From Paraburkholderia sp. LEh10 (lineage in GTDB: Bacteria; Pseudomonadota; Gammaproteobacteria; Burkholderiales; Burkholderiaceae): a stretch of DNA of 58,661 bases. The stretch is taken from the NCBI RefSeq assembly GCF_017814945.1, contig NZ_JAGIPX010000053.1:1-58661 (forward strand), given 5' to 3'. Position 1 is the first letter of the stretch; the number at the start of each line of letters is the position of its first letter. The position numbers and the translations under genes are program-made. Shown here in pieces: positions 1 through 8,325 of the stretch. The notes under the pieces were generated by a model. The model did no database searches. It was not told the DNA's origin and was given only the letters and a program-made list of their open reading frames with translations.

Positions 1-118
1 GCAGTTCGTACTTGCGCTGCGGTGCTGCTTCATCCATCAGCGTCAGATACGGCGCCGCGAAGCTCCACTCTTCGTCGCACACGTCTGTCGGGTAGGGTTT
101 GCGTTTTTCTCTTGTCAT
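1..118 (-). CDS. IS5-family transposase, N-terminal 39 residues (partial)
   Basis: The minus strand from 118 encodes MTREKRKPYPTDVCDEEWSF and continues off the left edge with APYLTLMDEAAPQRKYEL. This is the characteristic N-terminus of IS5-family DDE transposases, where the phrase SDEEW..xAPYL is followed by an aspartate/glutamate-rich stretch and the KYxLR segment. The ATG is preceded by GGAGGA at a short distance, a strong ribosome binding site, so the start is well supported. The catalytic DDE region lies outside the window, so it cannot be said whether the gene is intact. Confidence 0.8.
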   Translation of the reverse strand, partial: MTREKRKPYPTDVCDEEWSFAAPYLTLMDEAAPQRKYEL

Positions 119-161
119 TCCTCCAAGGTACCAGGTTCTACAAAAAATTCCTAACACGGTC
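1..161 (-). mobile_element. End of an IS5-family insertion sequence, cut by the window edge
   Basis: The window opens inside an insertion sequence whose transposase starts at 118 and reads left. Reading the minus strand outward, the sequence between the transposase start and about 161 contains GACCGTGTTAGGAATTTTTT, which has the look of a terminal inverted repeat. It is followed by the trinucleotide TTA, compatible with the TNA target duplication of the IS1031/IS427 branch of IS5. The terminus position is inferred because the other end is outside the window. Confidence 0.6.
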
Positions 162-672
162 TAAGGGTGACGCGGCAATTCCGAAACATGCGATGCATCT
201 GAGGCAGCACGGCGCGTGCAACAAGCCGCGCCCGAACATCACCCTTGTCTGATTGGCTTTATGCAATCTGCGCGTCGTTGCGCAGCACCGTGCTCGTGTC
301 GAGCGGTTGATACCGGGAGAATGTCGCGAGATCGTGGAATGCATGGATCAGACGATCGCCCAACCGCCGGAGGAGCGTGTGCATGCATTTTATGCATTTG
401 CTTCACGCATTTGATCAGGAGACGGTGTATCTGTTCTGTGGGCCGCCTTTGTACACCGTTCTCGCGATCGCGAGAATCCTGTCGCGGTTTCGATCAAATG
501 CGGCGAGCAGCGAGGGTTCGTCCCAATCCTTGCTGGTGAGTTTGGCGTGAGCCCGATCCGCTGGACGCTCGAGGAGCATGCCGGCTGACCGAGCGACGCT
601 GCTTCGCTTTATCCGGAGAACCTGGTTGGAGCGAAGCAGTCATGCGGCTATCCATCCACGCAAAGATCGCCG
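162..672. other. Spacer between the IS end and hcaR
   Basis: This 0.5 kb separates the IS terminus from the 3' end of hcaR. Apart from one possible 41-codon reading frame at 259-384 on the minus strand, I recognise no gene, tRNA or repeat. Confidence 0.5.
259..384 (-). CDS. Small hypothetical ORF or gene remnant, 41 aa
   Basis: A short minus-strand frame runs from ATG at 384 to TAA at 259 and reads MHTLLRRLGDRLIHAFHDLA followed by a tail ending RNDAQIA. The residue composition looks protein-like, but I see no strong ribosome binding site and do not recognise a family. It may be the C-terminus of a gene whose front was lost when the neighbouring IS arrived, or chance. Low confidence. Confidence 0.25.
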   Translation of the reverse strand: MHTLLRRLGDRLIHAFHDLATFSRYQPLDTSTVLRNDAQIA

Positions 673-1557
673 TCATCCGATCAAATGGTGCGTCACCAGC
701 TCCAGCAGGCCGTCAACTTCGGCAGACCGGCCATCCGCACGCCATGCCATCAGCAATTCGATCTCGGGCACATCGCCTGCCAGCGGCCGCGTGCATATCG
801 CCGGGTTGGTCAAGGAAGCGGTGTAGGCGGGCAGGAGTCCATAGCCCAGACCCATGCCGATCAGGTTCAGATTGAGAAGAATGTTCGATGCGACCTGAAC
901 GACGTTCGGCTGCAATCCATGTTGAGCGAAGTAGGCCTGGACGGTGTCGTACACATCGCCGGAATACAGCGGGTGAGTGCTGATGAACGCCTCGCCCTGA
1001 AGAAGCGCCGGGTCGATCTCCGCGTATTGCGTGAGCCGATGGTTGACCGGAAGCACCGCGATGATCGGTTCGCGCAGCACCACCTTGCTGAGGATATCCG
1101 GTGAGTGGATCGGTTTGCGCATGAACGCGACATCGATCTCGTCATCGAGCAGCATCTGCTCCTGCTCGGAGGTGGGAATGCTGCGCAAATCCACGTCCAC
1201 GTCGGGAAACCGCAGCCGCAGCCGCGGCAGGACGCTGGGAAAAATTCGCACCTCGGCAGCCGGGACGAAGCCGATCGTCACCGTCGACTTCTTCCTCGAC
1301 CCGACATGGCGTGCGCGCGCCACCGCGCGTTCGGCCTGGGCGAGTGTCAGACGCGCCTCGGTCAGGAAGACCCTGCCTGCTTCCGTTAGCTCCACCTTGC
1401 GTCGCGTGCGCGACAGGAGCTCGGTGCCCACTTCTGCTTCGAGATCGCGAATCTGCTGGCTCAACGACGGCTGTGCGGTATGCAGGCGCTCGGCCGCACG
1501 CGTGAAGCTGAGGTCTTCAGCCACGGCGACGAAGTAGCGCAAGTGTCTTAGTTCCAC
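673..1557 (-). CDS. hcaR: LysR-type regulator of 3-phenylpropionate catabolism (HcaR-like)
   Basis: This 294-residue LysR-type regulator is close in length to E. coli HcaR (about 296 aa) and shares its opening VELRHLRYFVAVAEDLSFTR. The winged helix-turn-helix covers roughly residues 1-60 (TRAAERLHTAQPSLSQQIRDL) and the effector-binding domain roughly 90-290. The GTG at 1557 is chosen because the LysR family begins exactly there and GAGG lies about 8 bases upstream; the longer frame upstream has no family similarity. It is divergent from hcaE, sharing a 128-bp intergenic region, the classic LysR arrangement, so it probably activates hcaEFCBD in response to phenylpropionate or cinnamate and represses itself. 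The function is inferred from similarity and position. Confidence 0.88.
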   Translation of the reverse strand: MELRHLRYFVAVAEDLSFTRAAERLHTAQPSLSQQIRDLEAEVGTELLSRTRRKVELTEAGRVFLTEARLTLAQAERAVARARHVGSRKKSTVTIGFVPAAEVRIFPSVLPRLRLRFPDVDVDLRSIPTSEQEQMLLDDEIDVAFMRKPIHSPDILSKVVLREPIIAVLPVNHRLTQYAEIDPALLQGEAFISTHPLYSGDVYDTVQAYFAQHGLQPNVVQVASNILLNLNLIGMGLGYGLLPAYTASLTNPAICTRPLAGDVPEIELLMAWRADGRSAEVDGLLELVTHHLIG

Positions 1558-1685
1558 GGAATGCCTCGTCCAGTTATCGCTGAAACGTCTTAATCCAAAC
1601 AAACAAAGTATTTTACAGCGTGCCTGCCTGGACGCGACCATGTGCGCACACCTTCGATAACGAACCTCCCCGGAGGAGACGAAAA
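1558..1685. promoter_or_regulatory. Divergent hcaR/hcaE control region
   Basis: These 128 bases between the divergent starts must hold both promoters and the HcaR operator. A conspicuous AT-rich stretch at about 1588-1615 in an otherwise GC-rich region is the likely operator/promoter core. LysR sites follow a T-N11-A pattern, but several overlapping matches occur and I cannot pick one. The hcaE ribosome binding site is GGAGGAG at about 1672-1678. Confidence 0.55.
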
Positions 1686-3050
1686 ATGTCTGAAAAAGCG
1701 ATCGATTTCGACGCGCTGGTCGATGCGCGCACTGGCCGGGTTGCATCGTCGATCTACTCGGATCCCGATCTGTACGAGCTCGAACTGGAGCGCATCTTCG
1801 GCCGATGCTGGCTGTTTCTCGCGCATGTCAGTCAGATCCCCACGGCCGGCGACTACTTCAACACCTATATGGGCGAGGACCCGATCATCGTGGTCCGGCA
1901 GAAGGACGGCTCCGTCAAGGCGTTCCTGAATCAGTGCCGTCACCGCTCGATGCGGGTGAGCTACGCCGATTGCGGGAATACCCGATCGTTCACCTGCCCG
2001 TACCACGGCTGGTCGTATGGCACCGATGGCAGCCTCGTCGACGTGCCGCTCGAAGAGCGCGCCTATCCACACGGTCTCTGCAAGGAAAAGCTTGGCTTGC
2101 AGGAAGTCACGCGTGTAGCCGAGTACAAGGGCCTTATTTTTGGCAACTGGGATCCCGACGCGCCCAGCCTCGAGGAGTATATGGGCGATATCGCCTGGTA
2201 TCTCGATGGTGTGCTCGACCGTCGTCCGGGCGGCACCGAAATCATCGGTGGCGTGCACAAGTGGGTGATCGACTGCAACTGGAAATTCCCCGCGGAACAG
2301 TTTGCGAGCGATCAATATCACGCCTTGTTCTCCCATGCTTCCGCTGTGCAGGTGCTGGGCGCCACGGAAGACGAAGGCGACAAAGCCCTCGGTGCAGGAC
2401 AGACGGCGCGTCCGGTTTGGGAAACAGCCAAGGACGCTCTGCAGTATGGCCAGGCCGGACACGGCAGCGGCTTCTTCTTCACTGAGAAGCCGGATGCGAA
2501 CGTGTGGGTGGAGGGCGTCGTGTCACAGTACTTCCGGGATACGTATCCCGAAGTCGAGGCACGTCTTGGCAAAGTCCGGGCGCTGCGTTTGGCCGGGCAC
2601 AACAACATGTTTCCGACTATGTCCTGGCTCAACGGCACGGCCACGCTGCGCGTGTGGCATCCACGAGGACCGAATCAGGTTGAAGTCTGGGCCTTCTGCA
2701 TTGCCGACAAGGACGCCTCCGACGAGGTGAAGCAAGCCTTCGAACGCAGCGCGACGCGTGCGTTCGGTCCGGCGGGTTTTCTCGAGCAGGACGACTCGGA
2801 GAACTGGGTGGAGATCCAGAAGGTGCTGCGTGGCAGGCGCGCTCGTCAGACCAAGCTCATTGTCGAGATGGGGCTCGGTAATGAAAAAGTTCGCAAGGAC
2901 GGCATTCCGGGCGTGACCAACTACATTTTCTCGGAAACGGCGGCGCGCGGCATGTATCGCCGCTGGGCCGATCTGCTGGCCTGCGATAGCTGGGCGGAAG
3001 TGCTCGAACGCAGCCGGTCGTACGAACAGGAGGTGTTGAACCATGACTGA
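1686..3050 (+). CDS. hcaE: 3-phenylpropionate/cinnamate dioxygenase, large (alpha) subunit
   Basis: This 454-residue Rieske non-haem iron oxygenase alpha subunit is nearly co-linear with E. coli HcaE (453 aa). It dihydroxylates the ring of 3-phenylpropionate or cinnamate to the cis-dihydrodiol, using electrons delivered by HcaD through HcaC. The Rieske motif is C84-x-H86...C104-xx-H107 (CRHRSMRVSYADCGN, then CPYHGW). The catalytic iron site DQYHALFSH supplies H212 and H217, with bridging D209. The signature GDIAWYLDG and the C-terminal YIFSETAARGMY also match. GGAGGAG stands just ahead of the ATG at 1686, favouring it over an upstream in-frame start. The stop overlaps the hcaF start by 8 bases, implying translational coupling. 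The specificity is assigned by similarity and the co-located pathway. Confidence 0.95.
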   Translation: MSEKAIDFDALVDARTGRVASSIYSDPDLYELELERIFGRCWLFLAHVSQIPTAGDYFNTYMGEDPIIVVRQKDGSVKAFLNQCRHRSMRVSYADCGNTRSFTCPYHGWSYGTDGSLVDVPLEERAYPHGLCKEKLGLQEVTRVAEYKGLIFGNWDPDAPSLEEYMGDIAWYLDGVLDRRPGGTEIIGGVHKWVIDCNWKFPAEQFASDQYHALFSHASAVQVLGATEDEGDKALGAGQTARPVWETAKDALQYGQAGHGSGFFFTEKPDANVWVEGVVSQYFRDTYPEVEARLGKVRALRLAGHNNMFPTMSWLNGTATLRVWHPRGPNQVEVWAFCIADKDASDEVKQAFERSATRAFGPAGFLEQDDSENWVEIQKVLRGRRARQTKLIVEMGLGNEKVRKDGIPGVTNYIFSETAARGMYRRWADLLACDSWAEVLERSRSYEQEVLNHD

Positions 3051-3585
3051 CATCACGTTCAACCGTCCGCAAACGGTGTCATTCGAGTTGCATCACGAGA
3101 TCGAACAGTTTCTCTATCACGAAGCCGAACTGCTGGATGACTGGCACTTTCGCGATTGGCTCGAACTCATGTCACCAGATGTGCATTACGCGATGCGCAC
3201 CACGGTGAACGCGCAGACGCGTGACCGCCGTCGCAGCATTCAGCCGCCGACGACCTGGATTTTCAACGATACATACGCACAGCTCGAGCGCCGCATTGCG
3301 CGCCTCGAGACCGGCATGGCCTGGGCTGAGGAACCGCCATCGCGCACCCGGCACCTCGCGACCAACGTCGTCGTCATGGCAACGGATCAGGCTGGTGAAT
3401 TTGACATCCGGCTGAATTATCTGCTGTACCGGTCGCAGAAAGAACGCGACGAAGCCATCTATGTGGGCAAACGTCTCGACCGCATTAGACGGACAGACAC
3501 GCCCGCAGGCTGGCAGGTATGTCGCCGCGAGATCACGCTTGATCAGGCGACCTTGAACTCTCACAACCTCAGCATACTTTTCTGA
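3043..3585 (+). CDS. hcaF: 3-phenylpropionate/cinnamate dioxygenase, small (beta) subunit
   Basis: This 180-residue ring-hydroxylating dioxygenase beta subunit has the SnoaL/NTF2-like cone fold and partners HcaE in an alpha3beta3 oxygenase; it has a structural role and no cofactor motif. Family signatures visible are the N-terminal EIEQFLYHEAELLDDWHFRD, the WLELMSPDVHY segment, the central RRIARLETGMAWAEEPPSRT, and the C-terminal WQVCRREITLDQATLNSHNL. E. coli HcaF is about 172 residues, so the length is normal. The ATG lies inside the last codons of hcaE (8-base overlap), and hcaC begins 5 bases after the stop, so it is clearly part of one operon. Confidence 0.94.
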   Translation: MTDITFNRPQTVSFELHHEIEQFLYHEAELLDDWHFRDWLELMSPDVHYAMRTTVNAQTRDRRRSIQPPTTWIFNDTYAQLERRIARLETGMAWAEEPPSRTRHLATNVVVMATDQAGEFDIRLNYLLYRSQKERDEAIYVGKRLDRIRRTDTPAGWQVCRREITLDQATLNSHNLSILF

Positions 3586-3590
3586 ACATC

Positions 3591-3911
3591 ATGGCACGCA
3601 TTCTCGTTTGCGAAGACAACGCCTTGTCCGATGGCGAGGCGATCAAGGTGGACGGCCCCGGCGAAGCGGTCGCGGTGTTCCGTTCCAACGGCGAAGTCTA
3701 TGCCCTCTCCGACCGCTGCAGTCATGGCAATGCCTCGATGTCCGAGGGCTATGTCGAGGACGATGGCACGATCGAATGTCCGCTGCATGCCGCGCGTTTC
3801 TGCCTGAAGACCGGCACGGCACTCTGCCAGCCGGCGACCGCGCCGCTCAGGACGTTCCCGATCGCCGTGGTCGAGGGAAAGATCTACGTCGACATGCCGG
3901 AGGCCGCATGA
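3591..3911 (+). CDS. hcaC: Rieske-type ferredoxin of the phenylpropionate dioxygenase
   Basis: This 106-residue Rieske [2Fe-2S] ferredoxin carries electrons from the reductase HcaD to the oxygenase HcaEF. The cluster ligands are C43-x-H45 and C63-xx-H66 (CSHGNASMSEGYVEDDG, then ECPLHAARF), the spacing used by dioxygenase ferredoxins. Length and order match E. coli hcaC. The gene starts 5 bases after hcaF and its TGA overlaps the ATG of hcaB (ATGA), indicating coupled translation. Confidence 0.94.
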   Translation: MARILVCEDNALSDGEAIKVDGPGEAVAVFRSNGEVYALSDRCSHGNASMSEGYVEDDGTIECPLHAARFCLKTGTALCQPATAPLRTFPIAVVEGKIYVDMPEAA

Positions 3912-4744
3912 ACGCCGCGAATGTTAAGGCCGAGGGCTGGCTGCGCGGCCAGGTCGCGCTGATTACGGGCGGCGGCTCAGGGCTGGGTCTCGCGCTCGTC
4001 GAGCGATTCTTGCAAGAGGGCTGCCGGGTTGGCGTGCTGGAACGGTCGCAGCCAAAGGTCGCTGCGCTGAACGAACGTTTCGGTGCGGACGTGGTCGCGG
4101 TGCAGGGCGATGTCCGTTCGCAAGAGGACAATGCGCGCGCCGTCTCCGCCACGCTGGAGCGCTTCGGGTCACTCGACACCTTCATCGGCAATGCGGCGAT
4201 CTGGGATCATGCGTCCGGCTTGATGGACCTGACACCCGAACAGCTCGACCGGGGCTTCGACGAGTTGTTCCCGATCAACGTCAAGGGCTACCTGCTGGGC
4301 GCGCAGGCGGCTGCCCGCGCGCTCATCGAGAGCGAAGGCAGCATCATCTTCACGCTGTCCAACTCATCCTTCTATCCGGGTGGAGGGGGGCCGCTCTATA
4401 CCGCGAGCAAGCATGCGACCGTCGGCCTGATTCGTCAGCTGGCCTACGAGCTCGCGCCGAAGGTGCGCGTCAACGGCGTTGGCCCGTGCGGCATGGCGAG
4501 CGATCTACGGGGACCCGCCGCACTCGGCCAGGAAGACAGGCGCATCATGGATTCGCGCTCGCCGGAGGCGATCGCGAGCATCCTGCCGCTGCAGTTCTTC
4601 CCGGAACCCGCCGATTTCACTGGCCCCTATGTGATGCTGGCTTCGCGCGCGAACAACCGCGTGCTGAGCGGCGTGATGATCAACGCGGATGCCGGTCTCG
4701 GCATCCGCGGCATTCGTCACGTGGCGGGTGGCCTGCATCTTTGA
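3908..4744 (+). CDS. hcaB: cis-2,3-dihydrodiol dehydrogenase (SDR), HcaB
   Basis: This 278-residue short-chain dehydrogenase oxidises the cis-dihydrodiol made by HcaEF to 2,3-dihydroxyphenylpropionate (or the cinnamate analogue) with NAD+. The NAD-binding TGGGSGLG is at residues 20-27, the structural GNAA at about 94-97, and the catalytic Ser-Tyr-Lys set is completed by Y164-xxx-K168 in LYTASKHA. The ATG at 3908 overlaps the hcaC stop as ATGA; an apparent longer frame upstream merely shadows hcaC. E. coli HcaB is about 270 residues. A 70-base gap with no recognised signal follows before hcaD. Confidence 0.93.
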   Translation: MNAANVKAEGWLRGQVALITGGGSGLGLALVERFLQEGCRVGVLERSQPKVAALNERFGADVVAVQGDVRSQEDNARAVSATLERFGSLDTFIGNAAIWDHASGLMDLTPEQLDRGFDELFPINVKGYLLGAQAAARALIESEGSIIFTLSNSSFYPGGGGPLYTASKHATVGLIRQLAYELAPKVRVNGVGPCGMASDLRGPAALGQEDRRIMDSRSPEAIASILPLQFFPEPADFTGPYVMLASRANNRVLSGVMINADAGLGIRGIRHVAGGLHL

Positions 4745-4814
4745 TCGCTGTTGTAAGGCAATAGAGAGGCGGGGTCGCGATCGCGCGGCTCCGCGGACCG
4801 CGAGAGTTTGATTC

Positions 4815-6038
4815 ATGAATTGTCCCGTTTATGTCATCGTCGGCGCCGGCCAGGCTGGCGCGAATGCCGCTGCGGAACTGCGCCGGCAGGGATTCGACGG
4901 CCGGGTGCTACTGCTTGGCGACGAACCGCACGTGCCCTATGAGCGTCCGCCGCTGTCGAAGGATGCGCTGTTGCGCCCCGAGCAAACGCGCTGCGCGGTG
5001 CATGCGGAAGGGTTCTATGACCAGCACGAAATCGAGCTGATACTTGACGTCTCCGTCATCGCACTCGATCGGCAAGCGCGCACTGCGATGCTGTCGAACG
5101 GCGAGTCACTCGCCTACGACAAGCTGCTGCTGGCGACGGGTGCCCGTGTGCGCCGTCTGCCGCTGCTCGATGCGCTTGGCGCAAACGTGCATACGCTGCG
5201 TACGATCGACGACGCAAGGAAGCTGACAAGCGAGCTGCGGCCGGGCCGCCGGATCTTGCTGGTCGGCGCGGGCGTAATCGGGCTCGAACTGGCATCCACC
5301 GCAGTCGATCTCGGCGCGCACGTTACCGTGATCGAAGCCGCGCCGTCGGCAATGGGACGCTGTTCGCCTTCGCTGCTCAGCCAGTTCCTCTGTGACGTCC
5401 ATCGCCGACGCGGCGTCGCGCTGCATTTCGATGCGACGTTGGCGGCAGTCGCGCGCGAAAACGGCGAGATCGTACTGAAATTGCAGGACGGTACACGGAT
5501 TGTCGGTGATGCGGTCATTTACGGCATTGGCGTCGAGCCTCATACCTGGCTGGCCGAAGCGGCTGGCCTCGCGGTCGACAACGGCATCATGATCGACACG
5601 CAGTGCCGCACATCGGATCCTCGTATCTATGCAGCGGGCGATGTCGCGAGCCGACATGACGCCGCAAGTGGCCGCCATCTGCGTCGTGAGACGTGGGAGA
5701 ACGCGCAGAATCAGGGCATTGCGGCAGCACGCTCCATGCTCGGCCTTTCGCCCGAGGCGGAGGCAGCACCATGGTTCTGGACGGACCAGTGCGGGTTCAA
5801 CGTGCAGTTCGTCGGCGACATGTCCGCGCCGAACTGGATCGTGCGCGGCCAACTCGATACGCCACCTTGCGTACTGTTTGGCCTCGACGAGCAAGGGGTG
5901 CTGATTGGCGCGATCACTGTCAATCTAGGCCGCGACATGCGCAGCGCACGGGAGCTGGTTGACCGGCGCGCGAAGATTCCACCCGAGGTGCTGCTGGATC
6001 CCAGGCAGGCGCTGCGCGCGCTCGTCAAAGCGGTCTGA
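4815..6038 (+). CDS. hcaD: Ferredoxin-NAD+ reductase of the phenylpropionate dioxygenase
   Basis: This 407-residue FAD-dependent pyridine nucleotide-disulfide-type reductase takes electrons from NADH and passes them to HcaC. The FAD Rossmann motif VIVGAGQAGANAAAELR is at residues 8-24, the NAD motif LVGAGVIGLELAS at about 149-161, and the second FAD contact at RIYAAGDVA. The substrate-side phrase PYERPPLSKD is typical of the BphA4/HcaD group. E. coli HcaD is about 400 residues. It closes the hcaEFCBD set in the same order as in E. coli. A paralogue of the same family lies at 20252-21499 in the second cluster. Confidence 0.93.
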   Translation: MNCPVYVIVGAGQAGANAAAELRRQGFDGRVLLLGDEPHVPYERPPLSKDALLRPEQTRCAVHAEGFYDQHEIELILDVSVIALDRQARTAMLSNGESLAYDKLLLATGARVRRLPLLDALGANVHTLRTIDDARKLTSELRPGRRILLVGAGVIGLELASTAVDLGAHVTVIEAAPSAMGRCSPSLLSQFLCDVHRRRGVALHFDATLAAVARENGEIVLKLQDGTRIVGDAVIYGIGVEPHTWLAEAAGLAVDNGIMIDTQCRTSDPRIYAAGDVASRHDAASGRHLRRETWENAQNQGIAAARSMLGLSPEAEAAPWFWTDQCGFNVQFVGDMSAPNWIVRGQLDTPPCVLFGLDEQGVLIGAITVNLGRDMRSARELVDRRAKIPPEVLLDPRQALRALVKAV

Positions 6039-6117
6039 CACGGCAGCTGGGGCTCAGACCCGACCTACGGACTGACGCCAGAAGCGCGTGCCGTCAGGAA
6101 GTCGATCGGCGGAAGTT

Positions 6118-6382
6118 TCGTGATTGCCAAGCCCGAGACGCGGTTGCGTTTCCACAAACGACGTGCCCGAAGGCGTCATCGCCATTGGTGACGTGAACGC
6201 TCGCCTGAAGGACTGGCTTACAGGTGCCGCATTCGGCGGTGCTGCTGCGCCCGGACCGCTTTGTCGCCGGCATGTGCTCGCCGCAGCAGGTCTCGCAGAA
6301 CATCGCCGATCCGGCCGGCAAGCTGGCGTTGCAGCCGGTCGCGCCACGCGGCGCGACCGGCGACTTCCCCCGCCCAGCATGA
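6118..6382 (+). pseudogene. mhpA: Remnant of the 3' end of mhpA (3-(3-hydroxyphenyl)propionate hydroxylase)
   Basis: The gap between hcaD and mhpB is not empty. One frame reads PSPRRGCVSTNDVPEGVIAI and continues with GDVNARLKDWLTGAAFGG. After a single frameshift near 6235 it continues VLLRPDRFVAGMCSPQQVSQ and ends at a TGA at 6382. LLRPDRFV near the C-terminus, preceded by a VLG-x-GF-like FAD segment, is typical of the class A flavin hydroxylase MhpA, the gene that normally precedes mhpB. Only about 85 codons remain and no start exists, so the gene is dead. The assignment is by recognition of these phrases, and the left boundary is approximate. Confidence 0.7.
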
Positions 6383-6432
6383 CGTAACACTTGCATGCGA
6401 CACCACTGTCGCGCTTAAAGGAGGAGCCTGAC

Positions 6433-7419
6433 ATGCCCATTCTGCTCGAATGTCTGTCTCATACGCCGTTGGATGGTTACTACGATCCGACGCCCGAAGT
6501 CATGGCGGAGGTGAAGCGTGCCCAGCACGCGGCTCGCGCACGCGTCGAAACGTTCGACCCTGAACTGGTCGTCGTCTTTGCGCCCGACCACTACAACGGC
6601 TTCTTTTATGAAGTCATGCCTCAGTTCTGCATCGGCGTCGCAGCGACGGCCGTTGGTGACTTCAATAGTCTGGCTGGCCCGCTTGATGTAGAGCAGGACA
6701 CTGCGCTCGCGCTCGCCGGGAAGGTGCTGGCCAGTGAAATCGACGTCTCGATTTCGTACCGGATGCAGGTGGATCACGGTTGCGCGCAGGCGCTAGAGGT
6801 GTTGACCGGCGCGCTTGACCGGTATCCAGTCGTCCCGGTGTTCATTAATTCGGTGGCGCCACCAATGGCTTCGTGCCGTCGCTCGAGGTTGCTGGGCGAT
6901 GCGATCGGCCGCTTTCTTGCGCAAACAGGCAAGCGCGTGCTGGTAATCGGCTCGGGCGGTATCTCGCACGAGCCGCCGGTTCCGGAAATCGAGGGCGCCA
7001 GTGAGGAAGTCGCCGAGCGGCTGATCGCCGGACGCAATCCGTCGGCCGAATCGCGCGCGGCGCGGCAGGCGCGCACGGTCGCCGCCGCGCAATCGTTCGC
7101 TGCGGGTAATAGCCGCCTGCATCCACTCAATCCGGAATGGGACCGCGCTTTTCTCGACTTGCTCGCTGCCGGCGATTTGACCGCAGTCGACGGCATGACT
7201 GATGACGCGATCACCCGCGACGCTGGCAAGTCGGCACATGAAATCCGCACGTGGATCGCCGCATTCGGCGCACTCGCAGCCTATGGACCTTATGCGGCAT
7301 CACTCGACTACTACCGCCCCATTCCGGAGTGGATTGCGGGATTTGGCGCGATGCACGCGCAACCGGCGGCACCGAAAAATACCGCTTCAACTGCGCAGAT
7401 CGCTGCGACGCTGACCTAA
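6433..7419 (+). CDS. mhpB: 2,3-dihydroxyphenylpropionate 1,2-dioxygenase (class III extradiol)
   Basis: This 328-residue LigB-superfamily extradiol dioxygenase uses Fe(II) to cleave the catechol ring of 2,3-dihydroxyphenylpropionate or 2,3-dihydroxycinnamate next to the side chain. It opens MPILLECLSHTPLDGYYDP and contains FAPDHYNGFFYEVMP, the MhpB signature. The catalytic histidines fall at H115 (MQVDHG) and H179 (SGGISHEPP), the same numbers as in E. coli MhpB (314 aa). The C-terminal YYRPIPEWIAGFG is also conserved. AAGGAGGAG lies 6-14 bases before the ATG at 6433, deciding the start. It follows the mhpA remnant and is followed 17 bases later by mhpD. Confidence 0.95.
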   Translation: MPILLECLSHTPLDGYYDPTPEVMAEVKRAQHAARARVETFDPELVVVFAPDHYNGFFYEVMPQFCIGVAATAVGDFNSLAGPLDVEQDTALALAGKVLASEIDVSISYRMQVDHGCAQALEVLTGALDRYPVVPVFINSVAPPMASCRRSRLLGDAIGRFLAQTGKRVLVIGSGGISHEPPVPEIEGASEEVAERLIAGRNPSAESRAARQARTVAAAQSFAAGNSRLHPLNPEWDRAFLDLLAAGDLTAVDGMTDDAITRDAGKSAHEIRTWIAAFGALAAYGPYAASLDYYRPIPEWIAGFGAMHAQPAAPKNTASTAQIAATLT

Positions 7420-7436
7420 AAGGTAAAGAGAACACC

Positions 7437-8225
7437 ATGCCCGATCAAGAAACCGTACTGAAGCTCGCCGCGCGGCTGCGCGACGCTGAACAGGCAAAGC
7501 GGCCGGTCTCCCCGGTGCGCGGTGAGATCTCGCCAGACGATGCCACGCTCGCATACGCGGTGCAGCGTGCCAACGTCGACGCGCGCTGCGCCGCGGGCGA
7601 GCGTGTCGTGGGCCGCAAAATTGGTCTCACGTCGCTCGCGGTGCAGCGTCAACTCGGCGTCGATCAACCTGATTTCGGCACACTGTTCGCCTCGATGGCC
7701 TACGGCGACAACGAGCCGATGCCGCTTTCGAAGCTGATTCAGCCAAAGATCGAAGCCGAGATCGCACTGGTTCTGGCACGCGATCTCACCGCGGAAAAGC
7801 ACACCTTCGCCGATCTGATCGGCGCAACTGCCTACGCGCTTGCCGCGATTGAAGTTGTCGACAGCCGTATCGAGAACTGGGACATCCGCTTCGTGGACAC
7901 CGTTGCCGACAACGCATCGAGCGCGATGTTCGTGCTCGGCAGCCGTCCGGTTTCCCTGCGTGAACTCGATCTTGCGGCATGCGCGATGACACTCGCTCAG
8001 CAAGACGATGTACTCTCGCGCGGCCAAGGTTCCGCGTGTCTCGGCAACCCACTCAACGCTGCCGTGTGGCTTGCCGACCGGATGGTACAGCTCGGCACGC
8101 CGCTGCGCGCGGGGGACATTTTGCTGACGGGGGCACTCGGACCGATGGTGGCCGTCAATCGACCCGGTACCTTCACGACACACATCGACGGCCTCGGCAG
8201 CGTCCGAGCAACATTCTCTGAGTAA
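7437..8225 (+). CDS. mhpD: 2-keto-4-pentenoate (2-hydroxypentadienoate) hydratase
   Basis: This 262-residue metal-dependent hydratase of the MhpD/fumarylacetoacetase-like fold adds water to 2-hydroxypenta-2,4-dienoate, giving 4-hydroxy-2-oxopentanoate. The metal-binding acids E106 and E108 lie in QPKIEAEIALVL, and the conserved GRKIGLTS is at residues 59-66. The C-terminal segment GDILLTGALGPMVAV is typical. The ATG at 7437 follows AAGAG, 17 bases after mhpB; the longer open frame upstream only shadows mhpB. Gene order here is B-D-C, whereas E. coli has A-B-C-D. Confidence 0.93.
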   Translation: MPDQETVLKLAARLRDAEQAKRPVSPVRGEISPDDATLAYAVQRANVDARCAAGERVVGRKIGLTSLAVQRQLGVDQPDFGTLFASMAYGDNEPMPLSKLIQPKIEAEIALVLARDLTAEKHTFADLIGATAYALAAIEVVDSRIENWDIRFVDTVADNASSAMFVLGSRPVSLRELDLAACAMTLAQQDDVLSRGQGSACLGNPLNAAVWLADRMVQLGTPLRAGDILLTGALGPMVAVNRPGTFTTHIDGLGSVRATFSE

Positions 8226-8325
8226 ACACACGACTTAAGACGCATCAGGTGGGGATGGGAAGCTCCGATCCCTTCCGCATCGAGTCGCCTGATCCGACTC
8301 AACTTCCGATAGGAGGAAACGTGAA

